Shown: positions 48,196-60,600 of the stretch, in pieces
How the letters are laid out: the number at the start of each line of letters is the position of its first letter
How positions within the stretch are numbered: the first letter of the stretch is position 1
Source of the DNA: Asterochloris sp. CNOR1
Lineage: Eukaryota > Chlorophyta > Trebouxiophyceae > Trebouxiales > Trebouxiaceae
Length of the DNA stretch: 64,000 bases
Assembly: GCA_963969365.1 (NCBI GenBank)
Contig: OZ017759.1
Span: 1,488,001-1,552,000, forward strand
Direction of reading: 5' to 3'
The notes under the pieces: model-generated
Told to the model about the DNA's origin: nothing
Databases searched by the model: none
Seen by the model: the letters and a program-made list of their open reading frames with translations, nothing else
Position numbers and translations under genes: made by a program

Positions 48196-49187
48196 GAGAC
48201 AGATGAAAGAAGATGACTTCTGGGCAGCGCCAGAGTGGCGCCTGCCCACGCTTCAATCTTGTTCTGGAAACATGTTCACCCAACTGTGCAGCCCAGGCAA
48301 TCTTCCTGCAGGTGCAGGCCTTGTGAACATGCTGTCGACCACTGAACATCACTATTCTTTTATGCATTGCTGTTACACTTCAATAAGTTGACACGGCCAT
48401 GGGCAGCATGGGGTTGTCAAACAAGAATCCAAAGCATAAGAATACTCAACAAGCTCCTGGAATCCGTTTCAAAGTACATACACGTCAGCCCTCTCCAGCC
48501 AACAGCAGCAAAGTGCTTCGGCCTACTTGCAATTCCGCGAAGAACAACTAGGCAGCTGGGTGAAACTGGCTGCATACTATAGAGTGCCATGTAAGGTGTC
48601 ACATATGGTTGCCAGAGATGTTACAATGATGTGGAACTGGTGTGCAGCATACTCCTCTTGGAGGATTTCCCCTAAACTAGGGTGAAGCTGCACCAATGAG
48701 GACCTCCTGCATGCGTCATGGTAGTGCTGGTGGCCATGCAGCACGCTCTTGTCTGTGCAGCACAACTGCCGCACTGTCAGCCTGAAGGATGCCTGCCGCC
48801 ACAGCTCCAGAGTACCTGCTCTGCAACAGAGCCTTCAGTACCATACTGCTTGCCCTGCAGGTAGAGAAGAGGAGACAGGAATCGCAAGGAAAGTCACGCT
48901 CCAGTGCTGGCCGCTCGCTGCAGTAGGCTACATTCCTTTGCCCATCCCTGAGTGCTCCCATGATTAGTGTTTATTGTTGCACAAGTTTGACTGGCAGGTC
49001 ACCCCATGCATGTGCCCCTTTCAGGCCCTTTAGCACTGCCCCGCTTCTGTTTCAGTCAACAATGCATGCCGTGCAGCAGGTGCTGATAAGCACGTCTCCC
49101 ATGATGATTTGCAATGAACTAGCTTCACAGCCTCGCCGAACAGCAACTACACATGCACACAGACCAGTTTCTTGTATTGATTGTCGT
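48196..49187. other. Convergent 3' spacer, GapN / M3 peptidase
   Basis: These 992 bases hold both 3' UTRs. TGTAA occurs on the plus strand at 48590-48594 (about 395 bases after the GapN stop) and on the minus strand at 48625-48621 (about 563 bases after the M3 stop). The two transcripts may end within a few tens of bases of each other or overlap. No gene was seen. Confidence 0.45.
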
Positions 49188-52100
49188 TTAAGTCGCGTAC
49201 TCATTCTTGATCCACTCTGAAAAGCGCCCGACAGCACTGCCAATGCCTCCTGCGTCTTTACTGTCAACAATGACTGCAGCGCAATTATACCATTTGACAA
49301 GAGCACAACCATCACAAGGCTGACAGCACAAAGACACCAGGGGCAATGCAGTGCACACCTTGGTCACCATGTACCAGCCTAACATACATGTCCAGCTCAG
49401 GCTCCTGCCCTGCAGCAGCAGCGTGATCAGGAGTAAGCAGCAAGCCTTTACACAGTCAGCAGCAAGCCTCCACCCAGGCAGCACTAATAGATTTGGGCTG
49501 CCATGGCAAGGTGGCCATGGGAGCTGGCCTGTGCCCACCTGCTTTCAGCTTCGGGCCCGCTTTGACAGCCTTATGATATTCTTTCTCCTCTTCTCTCAGC
49601 TTGTCTGGGACACTTGTACGCAGCTCAGCCAGCCAAGCATCAGCAGACAAAGGGGCCCCTGCAGTCCCACATGGGGAGTTGCAGGGCAGGCAAGTGTGGT
49701 ATGAGCTCATGTACGCTCTGGTCACGAAGGTATTGGTGCAGGACTCCACCGCCAGGCTGGCACGTGCGGCCGCGGGAGTCTCTACCTTGGGGTTGCAGCT
49801 GGACGGCAGGAGAAGTTACACTGCCCTCATGGGCAGGACAGGATGTGGCCAAGAGCGGCCGCAACTGCACTTTGCTGGCAGTGGGGCAGCTGGTGCCTGG
49901 CTCACCTGTCAGGCTTTGCACGAGTTCAAGGTAGGCAGTCCCATTGCCTGGGCTCCAGTACCCCTCCTCCAGTTCCTTTCCCACCTGCAATTGTTGACAG
50001 AAACATTCATGCACCAATTCATGGGTTGAGCACCTCTGCCGTCAGATTTCTGCTACATACCTTGTCGTTGTCGACGATCTGGTGGTACTTGCGCTTGAGG
50101 TAATGTCGCGTCTGCAGAAAGAAATGTTCTAATGATCAGGGTGATTCAAGCAAGGGGAGTTGATGGCAGCAAGGAGTGGACAAGGCGTCACATCATCAGG
50201 CAATGGAAGCAAGGGTTGGCAGGTGTGCCACTGGCCCGGCATTCAGGTGTACAGCCCTCTCTGTTTGTTCAGCTCACAAAAGCAGCGTGCATGACTTACG
50301 GGCAGCAGACACAAACCTTGGCACCTAAAACCCCCAGCAAGCCTTGCCTGATGCACAGCCATCTCAGCCAAGACATAAGCATGGTAGTAAGCACTGGACT
50401 CATCAGCCAGAATGTGAGGCACAGCCAGAAGAGGCCTGCAGGCAAGCATGAAGCCTATCAGGTAGAGTCTTGCCTGGTGCACAGCCATTTCGGCCAGAAC
50501 ATATGCGTGGCAGTAGGCGCTTGCTTCATCAGCCAAGATGTGGGGCACGGCTGGCAGAGGCCTACACAGGCAACAGTCCAGGCAGCGCTCCAGGACAGCG
50601 CTTTCATGGACAACGCTTTCATGAAGAGGATTAGAGCAGGGGGCTTTGCCTTCATGGCGAGCACTGGGCACACTGCACAGACTTGGCGCGCAAGGCCTGC
50701 ACACTGTACACATAATGTGTGCAGGCACAGACAATACGTCTAGCTTGGTGTGTCACAAGGCCAAATTTTGGGGCTTCAAGCATCTGAAAAGGCAGGCCAG
50801 GCCTCACCTCGGACTGGGGCGTCCCTCAATGTCAATTTCAACCTGGGCAGCCAGGGCCTGTACTTCCTCTGGAGTCACCTGCAGCCAGGGGCAGCATCAA
50901 TGCTGTCAGTGTCCCATGCCAGTCTCACATGGGCTGAAGCAGTAATGGCATTCAATGTTCCAGCTGCTGGAAACTCAACGCCTGCATACCCTGAGCAAGC
51001 CATTGCTGATAACCAAGTGTTACATGTGTGACTGCCAATCTGCAGCTGCAGGCTGCCTTCAAGCTGGAACTCTGGCAGATTGGTCTGAAATTGCCTCTGC
51101 ATGGGAATGCAGGGCAGCCTGCAGCTGCAGCCGGCCAAACCTGCTCCATGCGCCAAACCTCGCTCCGTCCTGGCTTTAGCCCACAGCTGGTACAAAGTCT
51201 GCCAGACGTCAACCAAGTGCCTACCTTCTCCTCTGGCAGCTCATAGAGAGCTTTCTCAAAAAACGGGACCGCCAGCATTGCGCGGAGCCCGAAAACTGAG
51301 AAAGGGTGCGTCTGCTCGATACTGCGCTTGATGAGGTCCCATGGCATGGGGTTGCCCTCGCTGCACGCAGGCATCTGAGGCTACAATAAACACAAACTGC
51401 CTGCCATGCCTGCAGCGAGTGCTGCAAAGGAGTTGATAAGGGCCCCAGCCACACAATCACCCTGGCTGCAAACAGGGAGTCATGCAGGAATTCTGCGGGG
51501 TTGCAGCAGTGCTCTGCAGGTGCTAATCTGGGCTTAGTGCAGCAGCTGCGCTAGCAGCAGGCAGGCAGCAAGCAGGCAGTGCTGTGCAGGTACAGGCTCG
51601 GTTCAGGGGCACGGGACGGCCTTGCTGCTTCAGACTGACCTGTCCAGCGCATAGCGGGCCATCCAGTCCGCATCCGATGCCAGGGAGTCTAGGAACATGC
51701 TTTGTGTCTCAGCATAGGCTACAGACGTCGGTGCACGCTCCTGCAGGGCCCCCGGCACACCAGCCGTCAGCTCATGCGTGGCCTGGAGCTGTGGCCTGCA
51801 CAGTGTCTACTGATGCAAGCTCAGCACAACTCTGCCCCCCCTAGGACCTGCTAGAGGGTTTCAAGAGGCTGTCTGCAATGCGTGCAAACGCTGCCAGCAT
51901 GCCAGGCTGACCTGAGAGAAGAGGGGTGACCCCTGTGTGACGTTTGCAAAGTGGGCTGCATGGCCACCTGCATGGCACCCAGCAAGGCAGCACTGTGACA
52001 GCAAGTTGAGAGGCAAAGGCAATAGCCAAGACCCACTGGAGACCCAAGCAGCAAGCGCTCATGCTGCACGCAGCACATTGCCTAGCTAATGGGTCAACGT

Positions 52101-55100
52101 ACGCTGCAAGTGAGGCTGCCAGCAGCAGCAGTCCTGGCAATGGCAGGAGGACAGGCAGGCAAACGGAGGGCCGCCGCGTCACCACTCAGAATGCAGAGCA
52201 GGCAGAGGCTAGCACTCCAGTAGGTGGTGGCAATGAAGGATACCACCAGCCGTGAGGCGGGTCTCACCCTCATGCAAAAGAGTCACTAGGGCTGTCTTCC
52301 CACTGCCGATTGCGGAGGGATCGGCCAGGCTGGTGAAGTTGGCCTGGCTGGGGGTCCAAGTGCCATCCTCCTGCAGCCAAAGTGGCGAGGTGAGACAACA
52401 TCATGGTGGCCAGATTACTGGTGGTGCATCTGTCATCCTGCTGCAGGCAGCTCGGCAGGTTCTGCTGCGGGCTGCTGTGCAGGACTGGTGCTGTGCTCAT
52501 TGCTAGGTCAAGCACCCAGCTGGAAGGAAGCACATGGCTGGCGAGCAATGCCTTGTCTGGCATTCGAGCACGACAACTGTTGCTGCATTGCACTCTCAGC
52601 GCCAACTTGGCTAAGCAGAGGCATTCCCACCTGCTTCCAGGCACAGCGTGGCCAGTGGCAGAAGCCATTGCTGTACTTTCCTTCCCTGTCGCACAAGTCC
52701 AGCTGCATGGTGGCCCCTCGGTATCTGATGCCCAGCGCAGCAAAGGTTCTTGCCCACACATCCTGCAGGCACACATCACAGCGTCAATCGGCCGTTAAGA
52801 TGTGTTCCTAAGCGGCGCATTTTGACTGGGCACCCACGGCAGGCATAGCAGCCCCAGGTCAGGAAGCCAGCCATGAATGTTGCAATTGCAGAGGAATCAA
52901 TGGCGGCATGGCAGCCTGAGCAGCAGGAGCAGCTGGGCATCCTTTCAGTGACAGCAGGCCCCTGCAGCCAGCAGCGTACAGCTACCATGCCATGACAGCC
53001 TTGCTCATGGCTGAGGGGGCCAGGCTCCGGCAGACATTCAAGTCACTAAATGAAGCGGGCTCTGACAGCCACACGGTGTGGTAGGCATGTCTGCCACTGA
53101 GATCAGCAGGTCTTGACACTCACAAGAGGCTGTAGGCGGGTCTTGGCGCTCAGATCAGGCTGATGGCAGGCAAGTTCGTATGCCACAGCAGGCAGCAGGT
53201 GCAGATTCCAGCCCAGGCTCTTGGAAACTGCGTATGCCAGTTTGAGCCTCAGTCCTGGCAGCCAGTGCACTCTGACCGCAGGCAGGCAGACCAACCAAAC
53301 AAATAGCTCAGGCAGCAGCATTGGATATTTCTGCTGCAGGCAACAGGCTCACCACTGCAGAGATGAACTGGAAGTAGGGGTCCTGCTCGCGGTCAAGGTC
53401 TCCTGCAGTGCAGTCAGAACTGGCACTGAAGCAGATGCTGCCTGTGAAGGGGATCCTGTGCAGCCGTATGCACCCTCCGATGGGCGCGCTTGCTGCACTG
53501 GGGGCATTCCCAGCCTCAACAGCTGGGTTGGTATCGCAGCAAAGGGCACAGAGCAGTCAAAGCTCTGCTGTGGGCACCGCAGCAAGGCTGGCGTGTACTG
53601 CCACAGGTGGCTGCCAAAGGAGGTGCCTAACTGCCGGCACCATCTCACACCATCTAGCTTCTGAGTCCAGGGCTGCCCTGGCAGCCTGACCCTTCTCTGC
53701 ACCAGGAACCCATGCAGCTGCAGCAACTGCATCGACAAGAGAGTCGAGTGCCGCCCCAAAGCCTCACACCTGTCAAAGTACAGGAGGAACAGAGCGGAAA
53801 GGGGGTTTGGGGACACCTGGAAGCATGGTGCTGCCTTGCAGCCCTTGCCACTGCAGGCATGCACTGCCAAGACAGCCAATCCTGCACGCCCAGCAGTAGC
53901 ACCGAGGGCACTGGCACCTGACAGCATGAAGTTCTCGTTCCAAGGCTGCCCTGCCGCCTCTCCCTTGTCGGCAGCCAGGCGCTTGCGGGCGCCCTGCATG
54001 ATGATCCGCGACTGCTCCTCCAGGGGGCTCAGCATCTCAAACAGGCGGCGCTTGCTGAACCCCTCAGCCTGCTGCACCTGCAGCAGTGCAGACACAGGTC
54101 TTGACAGCACCCACACTGCTGAGCTATAATGGGTGCTGTTGCAGCCCTCTGCAAGTGGCATTGCAGCTCCACACAGGCAGCGCTTGCAGAGGGTCTTGGC
54201 AGGGTCTGTTGCCCTAAAGGTGCACACCTTAGCTTGCTCAACCCTCAGCCTTAGCTTGCTCAAGCCTCAGCCTGCTGCACCTGCAGATCCGTGACCAGCA
54301 GCATAGGGCGGGTGCATGTTTAATCAGCCTCTGCCATCGTCAGACTGCTCTGGGCGAAGGTCGCCCCACATGGGTAGAATATGGCTGCAATATCACATGT
54401 CAACCATCGCAGCCAGCGATTTGATGACTGCAGCACCCTCAGTCATGCAGCTGCTCCACCCCATGCTCACCTTCATGTCATAGTAATCCTCAAATCCTGC
54501 AACCTTGGCCAGGCGGTTGCGCAGCTTGACGATCTCGCAGAACTTCCCAACAATGTGGGGGCCAATGGAGCGCATGGCCTGCAGAGCACTCTCAGGAAGG
54601 CTCAGGAGGTGTGAGCTCTGCAGCAGCAGCAGGACAGCCTGGTGGATGAGGTGCCACGAAGCTGGATGCCATTGACTTGTGCACAAACAGCTGGGAAAAG
54701 GCAGGGCTCGCTGTGTGCAAGCATTCTGGAGAGACAAGGCCAGGCTCTGCTTGGGGTGCCTGTCAGCACGTCCTGGTCCATGCAGAACACACAGTCTGCT
54801 GCAGAAGAGGCATACCACTCCATGCACCTGTCCTTCACAATCACATGACATGAGCGCCAGCCTGCATGTTGGAGCAGCCTGCACCCTCCAGCCATATCAG
54901 TGCATCATCGGGGGGTGTGCAGGCGCAGGCTGCTGCCAGGTCCTCTGCAGGATGCAACCTTCAAACACATGTTGCTGCGCAGCACAGCTGCTTGCCTCAT
55001 GGTGGCCCGATTGCGGCTGCTTGTGCAGAGTGCCATGGTGTGTGCCGTGTGGAGCGTGCCTGCTGCATGCCCAACCGCTGAGTCCACCTGCAGGTCACCT

Positions 55101-56675
55101 CTCAGCAGGCTACAAGATGGCCTCCCAGGCAAGCACCCAGATACAGCGCTTACCTCCCAGCAGGCTTTGCGGGTGGCCTCATCAGGGTTGGTCCTCATTG
55201 TGTTGCGCAGCTGCACCGAGGATGCCTTCCGAAACTCGCCGCTCTTTGGGTCCTTGTAGCCCAGCTGCATTTTGTTGCGCCACTGTGCGAGGTCAGCCTC
55301 CAGCTGGTTTAGCCTCTCCTGCAGCAGCAGACAATACAGATCTCCTTGCTTGCACTGTGCCCAGCAGGCTGCCACAACTGCCTGCGCCACTCAGCCAGGA
55401 CCTTACCCTACGGCCAGTTAGATATGGCGTTTCGTTGCTTATATGCTGGTGGCTGGTGGTGCCGCTGGGCCACGCACCACACAGGGCAGCAAGGCCCGCG
55501 GGCCTCCAACTGCACCTCCATCTGCTGCTGTAGCAAGCAAAGGAGCACTGCCATCCACCTGGCGAAGGCAGGTGCTGGCAGAAATGCATCAGTGCAAAGT
55601 CGATGCATGTGCATGCAATAGAGGGCAGAAAGCATGTTCTGTGCTCGCCAGCAGGGCAGCTCCTAATATCTGAGCACGCAAGCAGCTCCTGAAGCACTGG
55701 CACTGAGGCACTTTCTGACGACTGGCACCTGGGCATGCACTGATGCTTGCGCAAGACGCAGGAATCACTGGCACTGTGTTCAACTTGAGCTGCTATACCA
55801 GCTGACGGGACAGGAACCAAGACCTTGCAGGGTACACCACAGCCCTTTCTGGCATCCTACCTGCAAATCCATGTGCCGCGCCTCTGGCTCCCCTTTGATA
55901 TGTTATCGAGCCATCAGGAGAGCAGATGCAGCAGCAGGCTGTCGGCTCCAAAGCAGGCAGCTCAGGTGTCACACCAGATGCACCTTTATCTCTCGCGCCT
56001 CTGGGTCCTCAGTGATGTAGCAGGCAAAGGTCTTGTCAAAAACAGAGAGGACGTGGCGCTGGGCTGGCGTCAGGTCAGGTGTTTTTAGCAGCTCCCTGAC
56101 TCGATTCAGGTTCGCAGGGTCCCCCAACCAGTCATCTAGAGCAGTCTTTGTCTGCGCCAGCTGGGTTGAGCTATTGCCCTGCACACAGAGTGAGCTGTCT
56201 TTGCTGCTACATGTGGAGCATGTCCAGAGTCAGCGGGCAGCATGTGAGGCATCATCCAAGGCACTGTCTGCTTCAGCTTTATTGAGCTGTTGCGCTGAGC
56301 AGTGCAGGTGCAAGCAGATGGAGACCTGAGCGTGACCAGGCAAACTACGTCAGCAGCAAGCTTGCTTTGATGCAGAGTCCTACATCAAGCACTCATTATG
56401 GAAGCCAATAGCTTGTCCAGTATCGGCAGGATGCTGCATCAGAGCATTGGTGCTAGCTCTGCACTGGATGCGGCAGTCACCTTCAGACCCATCTTTGTTG
56501 CCCAGAAGTTGTCTTCAAAGGCTCTATGGCGCACTTCATACTCTTTGTTTAGCTCTTGAATGGTCGTACTGGCAGAGGCCATGGTTGCAACCGTTATCGA
56601 CTTCCTACCTGCCACAGGCTTGATCTTTGAAAGCTTACAACAGAGCTGGGGGTGCAATCTGAGGCCTCTCAACAT
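49188..56675 (-). CDS. M3-family zinc oligopeptidase
   Basis: Thimet-type zinc metallopeptidase of the M3 / oligoendopeptidase F group; probably degrades short peptides in organelles. Seventeen exons: 56675-56481, 56178-55984, 55318-55154, 54578-54471, 54077-53918, 53402-53353, 52762-52631, 52370-52268, 51967-51912, 51740-51640, 51360-51225, 50878-50808, one of 50561-50474 or 50435-50348, 50111-50061, 49984-49906, 49658-49539, 49273-49188; 1896 nt, 631 aa. The zinc motif is HEGGH (368-372), split by an intron, with the third ligand Glu near 399 in AYAETQSMF. The exon 13 region supplies VPHILADE and the Tyr-Tyr-His segment of the active site. The first ATG (56675) adds 31 basic, Ser/Leu-rich residues, likely an organellar presequence; a second ATG at 56582 would give a cytosolic form. 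Exon 13 has GC donors in both copies. Confidence 0.93.
50348..50435 (-). other. M3 peptidase alternative exon 13, copy 2 (Tyr version)
   Basis: This is an 88-nt exon with acceptor CCTGCAG and donor CAG|GCAAGG. It gives the more family-like sequence (PLLAVPHILADESS, then Tyr-Tyr-His). Its start is 126 bases from that of copy 1, leaving only 38 bases between the copies, too short for a normal intron. The frame is open across both copies and the linker. Confidence 0.82.
50474..50561 (-). other. M3 peptidase alternative exon 13, copy 1 (Cys version)
   Basis: This is an 88-nt exon candidate with acceptor GTGTAG and donor CAG|GCAAGA. It starts in phase 2 and ends in phase 0, exactly as copy 2 does. 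Relative to copy 2 it changes Leu494 to Pro, Ser504 to Ala and Tyr508 to Cys, with 15 further codons differing only synonymously. Confidence 0.75.
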
Positions 56676-57643
56676 CACTAGGGAGCCAGACACTAGGTCA
56701 GCCACAGCTGTGGTACCATAACGCTGAGTAATATGAGGGCGGTCCTTGCTGTGTCTATCCCTTTGCAGCCCCACTGTAGATCAGCAGGCAGGCTAAGGTT
56801 GCCTTGCTTCCCTGGTCATAAAACATGCAACAAGCTCTCTGTGGGTGCTAGCATTGAGCAACAACATCGAGACGCCATTCTTCTCCCCTCCAGGGCCAGC
56901 AACGTGGTTTTTGAGCTCAGACAGGTGCGCTTCAGGGCTCTGAAAGTGGGAGGCTCGAGGTCACTGGCATCCAGAGATATAGGATGGGAGACGTTCTACA
57001 GCATGCATCCATGTGGCAAGCACAACGAGAGACATGTCTGAAAAGCAGTGGTGAGTGGCTGTTGTGGTGGCGAATCTGCCATCTCAGGGCTTGAGCTAGC
57101 TGTGCCCTTGGGGATGCTTTTGCAGCCGTCTGCAGCAAACATGCTTCAAGAACGTGATCTGCGCTCAGTTACAATACAGATGCTCTTGCAGAGGGTGTGT
57201 AGTATGCTGAGGGGCTGCATCTGTCCAGACTGCTGCTGGGTTCGGCTGTATGGTAGCTGCAGGGCTCATGAGGGTTGATGTCATATCTCTCGCATGGCCC
57301 TGCCCAGCAGTATCTGCACCATCTGAGGGGAAGGGGCGGGTAAGCAATGCAAAGTAGTTGATGCTCCTACCTCCTCAAATGTGTCCATGCTGCCTTCAGA
57401 CCAGCCCCTTAGCAACATGACCTGCTGTGGACCTCAATCAATCCCTGCCTCTTTTCTAAGTGGTCACAGGTCACTTCCCCGTGCAGCGTTCCTATCACAG
57501 TGTGTCCTGACAACTACTGTGCTATGATGCGGTCATTGACCACTACAAATGACCGCTGGTGCTCATGAACTGTCAGTTTGTGCCAGCAGTTCTGTCATGG
57601 TGTCTGAAAACTGACAGGATATGCATGTGTTTGAGCCAGCCAT
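56676..57643. other. Spacer between GCP5 3' end and M3 start
   Basis: These 968 bases lie between two same-strand (minus) genes, holding the GCP5 3' UTR and the M3 promoter. TGTAA reads on the minus strand at 57173-57169, about 471 bases past the GCP5 stop. No convincing gene was seen. Confidence 0.4.
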
Positions 57644-60600
57644 TCAGAACTTGGACTCCCTGTAGAAGTCATTGAAATTGAGTACAGTGACAAGATTGTG
57701 GAGCTCAGACTGGCCGCTGATCTTCAGTGTCTTCGCCGTCAACACCTTCATGAGGTAGCGATGCCTGTCTCTGAAGGCTTGGTGAAGCTGGACCTGCTCC
57801 TGCTGCATCACGCCGCGCACGCTGTCTGCTAGGCCCTGCATTGCATAGGTAGCAACAGACTCATGCAAAATGTGTAGCTGCAGCCCGCTGCGCACGCTGT
57901 TCGGCGGGCCCTACATTGCATATGCAACGACAAGCTGGATTAGATTGTCTGAATGCGCTGTATCCTGGCCACCACATGCCGTGGCCATCAGCACACGCTG
58001 TCTGACGCGGAGGTGCACACTGGCAGGGTACTTCTAAGCAAGGTGTACACAGGACCAAGGCAGCCATCTTGCCGCCTCACGCCACACGCTGTCTAACAAG
58101 TGCTTCGCTGTTCAACATCAGTAGGTGTAAACTGCCCTGGCCACCAATGTGCTGCAGCATGCTGCGCACGCTGTCCAAAGGGACCTGCTTTGCATGAGCT
58201 TGCAAGGTGTTATTGCCCAAAGTGCCATGACAGGTATTTGGCCGCAACACACTGCACACACCGTCCAGCAGAACCCTCACTGTACCCAGCATCACAATTG
58301 AGGTATGAGAGCGGTGAAAGCATAATGTCAATCCATGCAGACTCCCAGCAGCTGGTGCACACTGCAGCCCTGCTCATGGGGAAGTGAAATAAGTTACCTT
58401 CTGCCTCAGGGCACGCTGCAGGGTGGTAAATTGCAGCACCAGGTTCAGTATTCTGTGCACTGCGTTCTCGATCAGCTTCCAGGTCTTGTCTGGCGCCAGC
58501 AGGCACTGGCGCATGGCAGCCTCCAGGAAGGCGCTGTGGGCTGCCGTCACCTCCTCCAGACTGGTGGCCTGCTCCAGACTCTGCAGGCAGCGCAGCACAG
58601 CAGTGTTGGCAGGAGCTTCTGGTGCACACTGGCCCAAAGGACACCACCTGACCTACCCAATCCTCTGCATTCAGCACAGCATGGCGTTGCTCTTGTCACA
58701 GAAGCTGCCACTCTCGTCAAGGCTGACGCTGCAGGCGGCAAAGCTATTCTATTGCTTGCGCAATTGAAAAGCAGCATCCGGCGCCACTGGCCAACAACAA
58801 AAGCTTCAAGAGTGATGGCCTGCACACACACAGGCCTTGCAGCAAGTCTGCCACCGGTGCCAAAGGGAAGCAGCTGCAGGAGTGCAGCAGATTTGCTTCG
58901 TGGATCAATTCCACATTGAGAGGTCCCACAGACAAGCAGAGACCGCCTCTCCTGCTACTGGACGCATGCTGTGCATTGTTGTGGTGTGGTGCTCACCTGC
59001 TGCTGCTCCAGCCAGGCCCCATGCAGCAGCCGGTCCATCACAAACTGCTGCAGGTTGCTGACAAAGTGGCTCATCTCCTGCAAGAAGGCATCGCTGCATT
59101 CCAGCGGCCGCCCTGCCTCTCCTGCACCTGCCTTCAGGCGCACATGCTGCAGGGCAAAGTTGGCCCACCGCATCTGCAGGCACAGAGGGTCTCAGTTGAT
59201 AGCAGGTGATATCCCCAAGCCCAAAGTTGCAGCCTCCAGAGGGTGGATGTACCTGTGAGGTGGCGCCAGTCAAAAGCTATGTCCAGTTGTAAGGCAGGCT
59301 TGACAACACAACAGAGTGATGCAGGCTAGGACAGAGCTGGTGCTCAGCTGCAGGCCTGGTACGCAGCGGGCAACAGAGAGCAAGCCAGCAGCAGGTCACC
59401 TGCATGAGGAAGATGAGGATCTGGTTGTACTTGCCGAGGACCTGATCGTCCACCACGATGGACAGAGGCCATGATACCTGCAGCACGGTGTCAGCCACGG
59501 CATCAGCACCTAAGAGCCTCAGATCAGGCCATTTATGTACCTGGGGTATGACTGGCAGTTGCGTGGGTGGAATTCAAGATCTGTACTTGCCATGCATGTC
59601 AATGAACAGCTGACTCCTGAACTGTGGCTGCTGCAGCTTGGCATGAGCACACAACCTGTCCTGCAAGCACGATGTGTCCTATTGTGTAGAAGCAAGCTTG
59701 CAGTGCCCCAGCTTGATGCCACCAACGCACCTGCAGCTCCAGCTTGCTGGGTATCTGCTGCGGTTGGGCTGCTGCCTCAGGCGGCCAGCAGCCCTGGCCC
59801 ATGTGAGACAGGCATTGCATCAATTCTTGCTGCAGCCTGACTGCCAAGGCTGCTGCAGCCTGGACAGCTGTTCCAGATTGAGCTATTCCGTGACATGTCA
59901 TGCAGCAGCCACGCAGGTCTTCAGGCACCTTGTAGTCCAGGCGCAGGGGCAGCAGCTCCGCCACTGTGGGTGCCTGTCGGGCGCCTTCTTGTCTGGCGCC
60001 CTGGGTGGGCTGCCCTGGCTCAGCTCCAGCTGGGGCCACTGCAGGCACATATGCCGTTAAAGCAGCACGCCAGGCCACCCACAATCTCAGCCACCCGAGA
60101 CTGCAGGCACAGAGGCTCAGCCAGCAGAGCACAAGTCTGCGCTGCAGGGCACACGGCCTGTTGCAGCAGCGGGCCAGGGCCATCACAGCGTCGACCAGAA
60201 GCTTACAGGCTGTCAAATTGGTCTCTGAACAAGCCTTGCATGTCGAACCGAGGATGCTCAGCAGGAAAGGGTCTCAGACAGTGGCTATGATACGGATAGA
60301 GCAGAAGCAGGCAGGCACTGCCCAGCAAATGGTAGGGGTGTAGGCAGGCAGCATAGGCGCCCCGACATGTTAAGCAGGCTGCCCTGACACTTCAATGAGA
60401 ATCTCGAGCAGGCAACTTCCGATGCATTGGCGCCAGCACCTCTCAGGGCATTGGGGGCAGGTACGTCATAGCCGCCGGCCTGGTTTGGGGTGTCAGCCAG
60501 GCTCTGCTGCAGCAGGTGGTCCAGCTCATATTCGCCCATCCCTGCCAGCACCTGCCCCCTGCAGTGCAGCAGGCATGTCCAGTCAAAACGCAGCGTTGCA

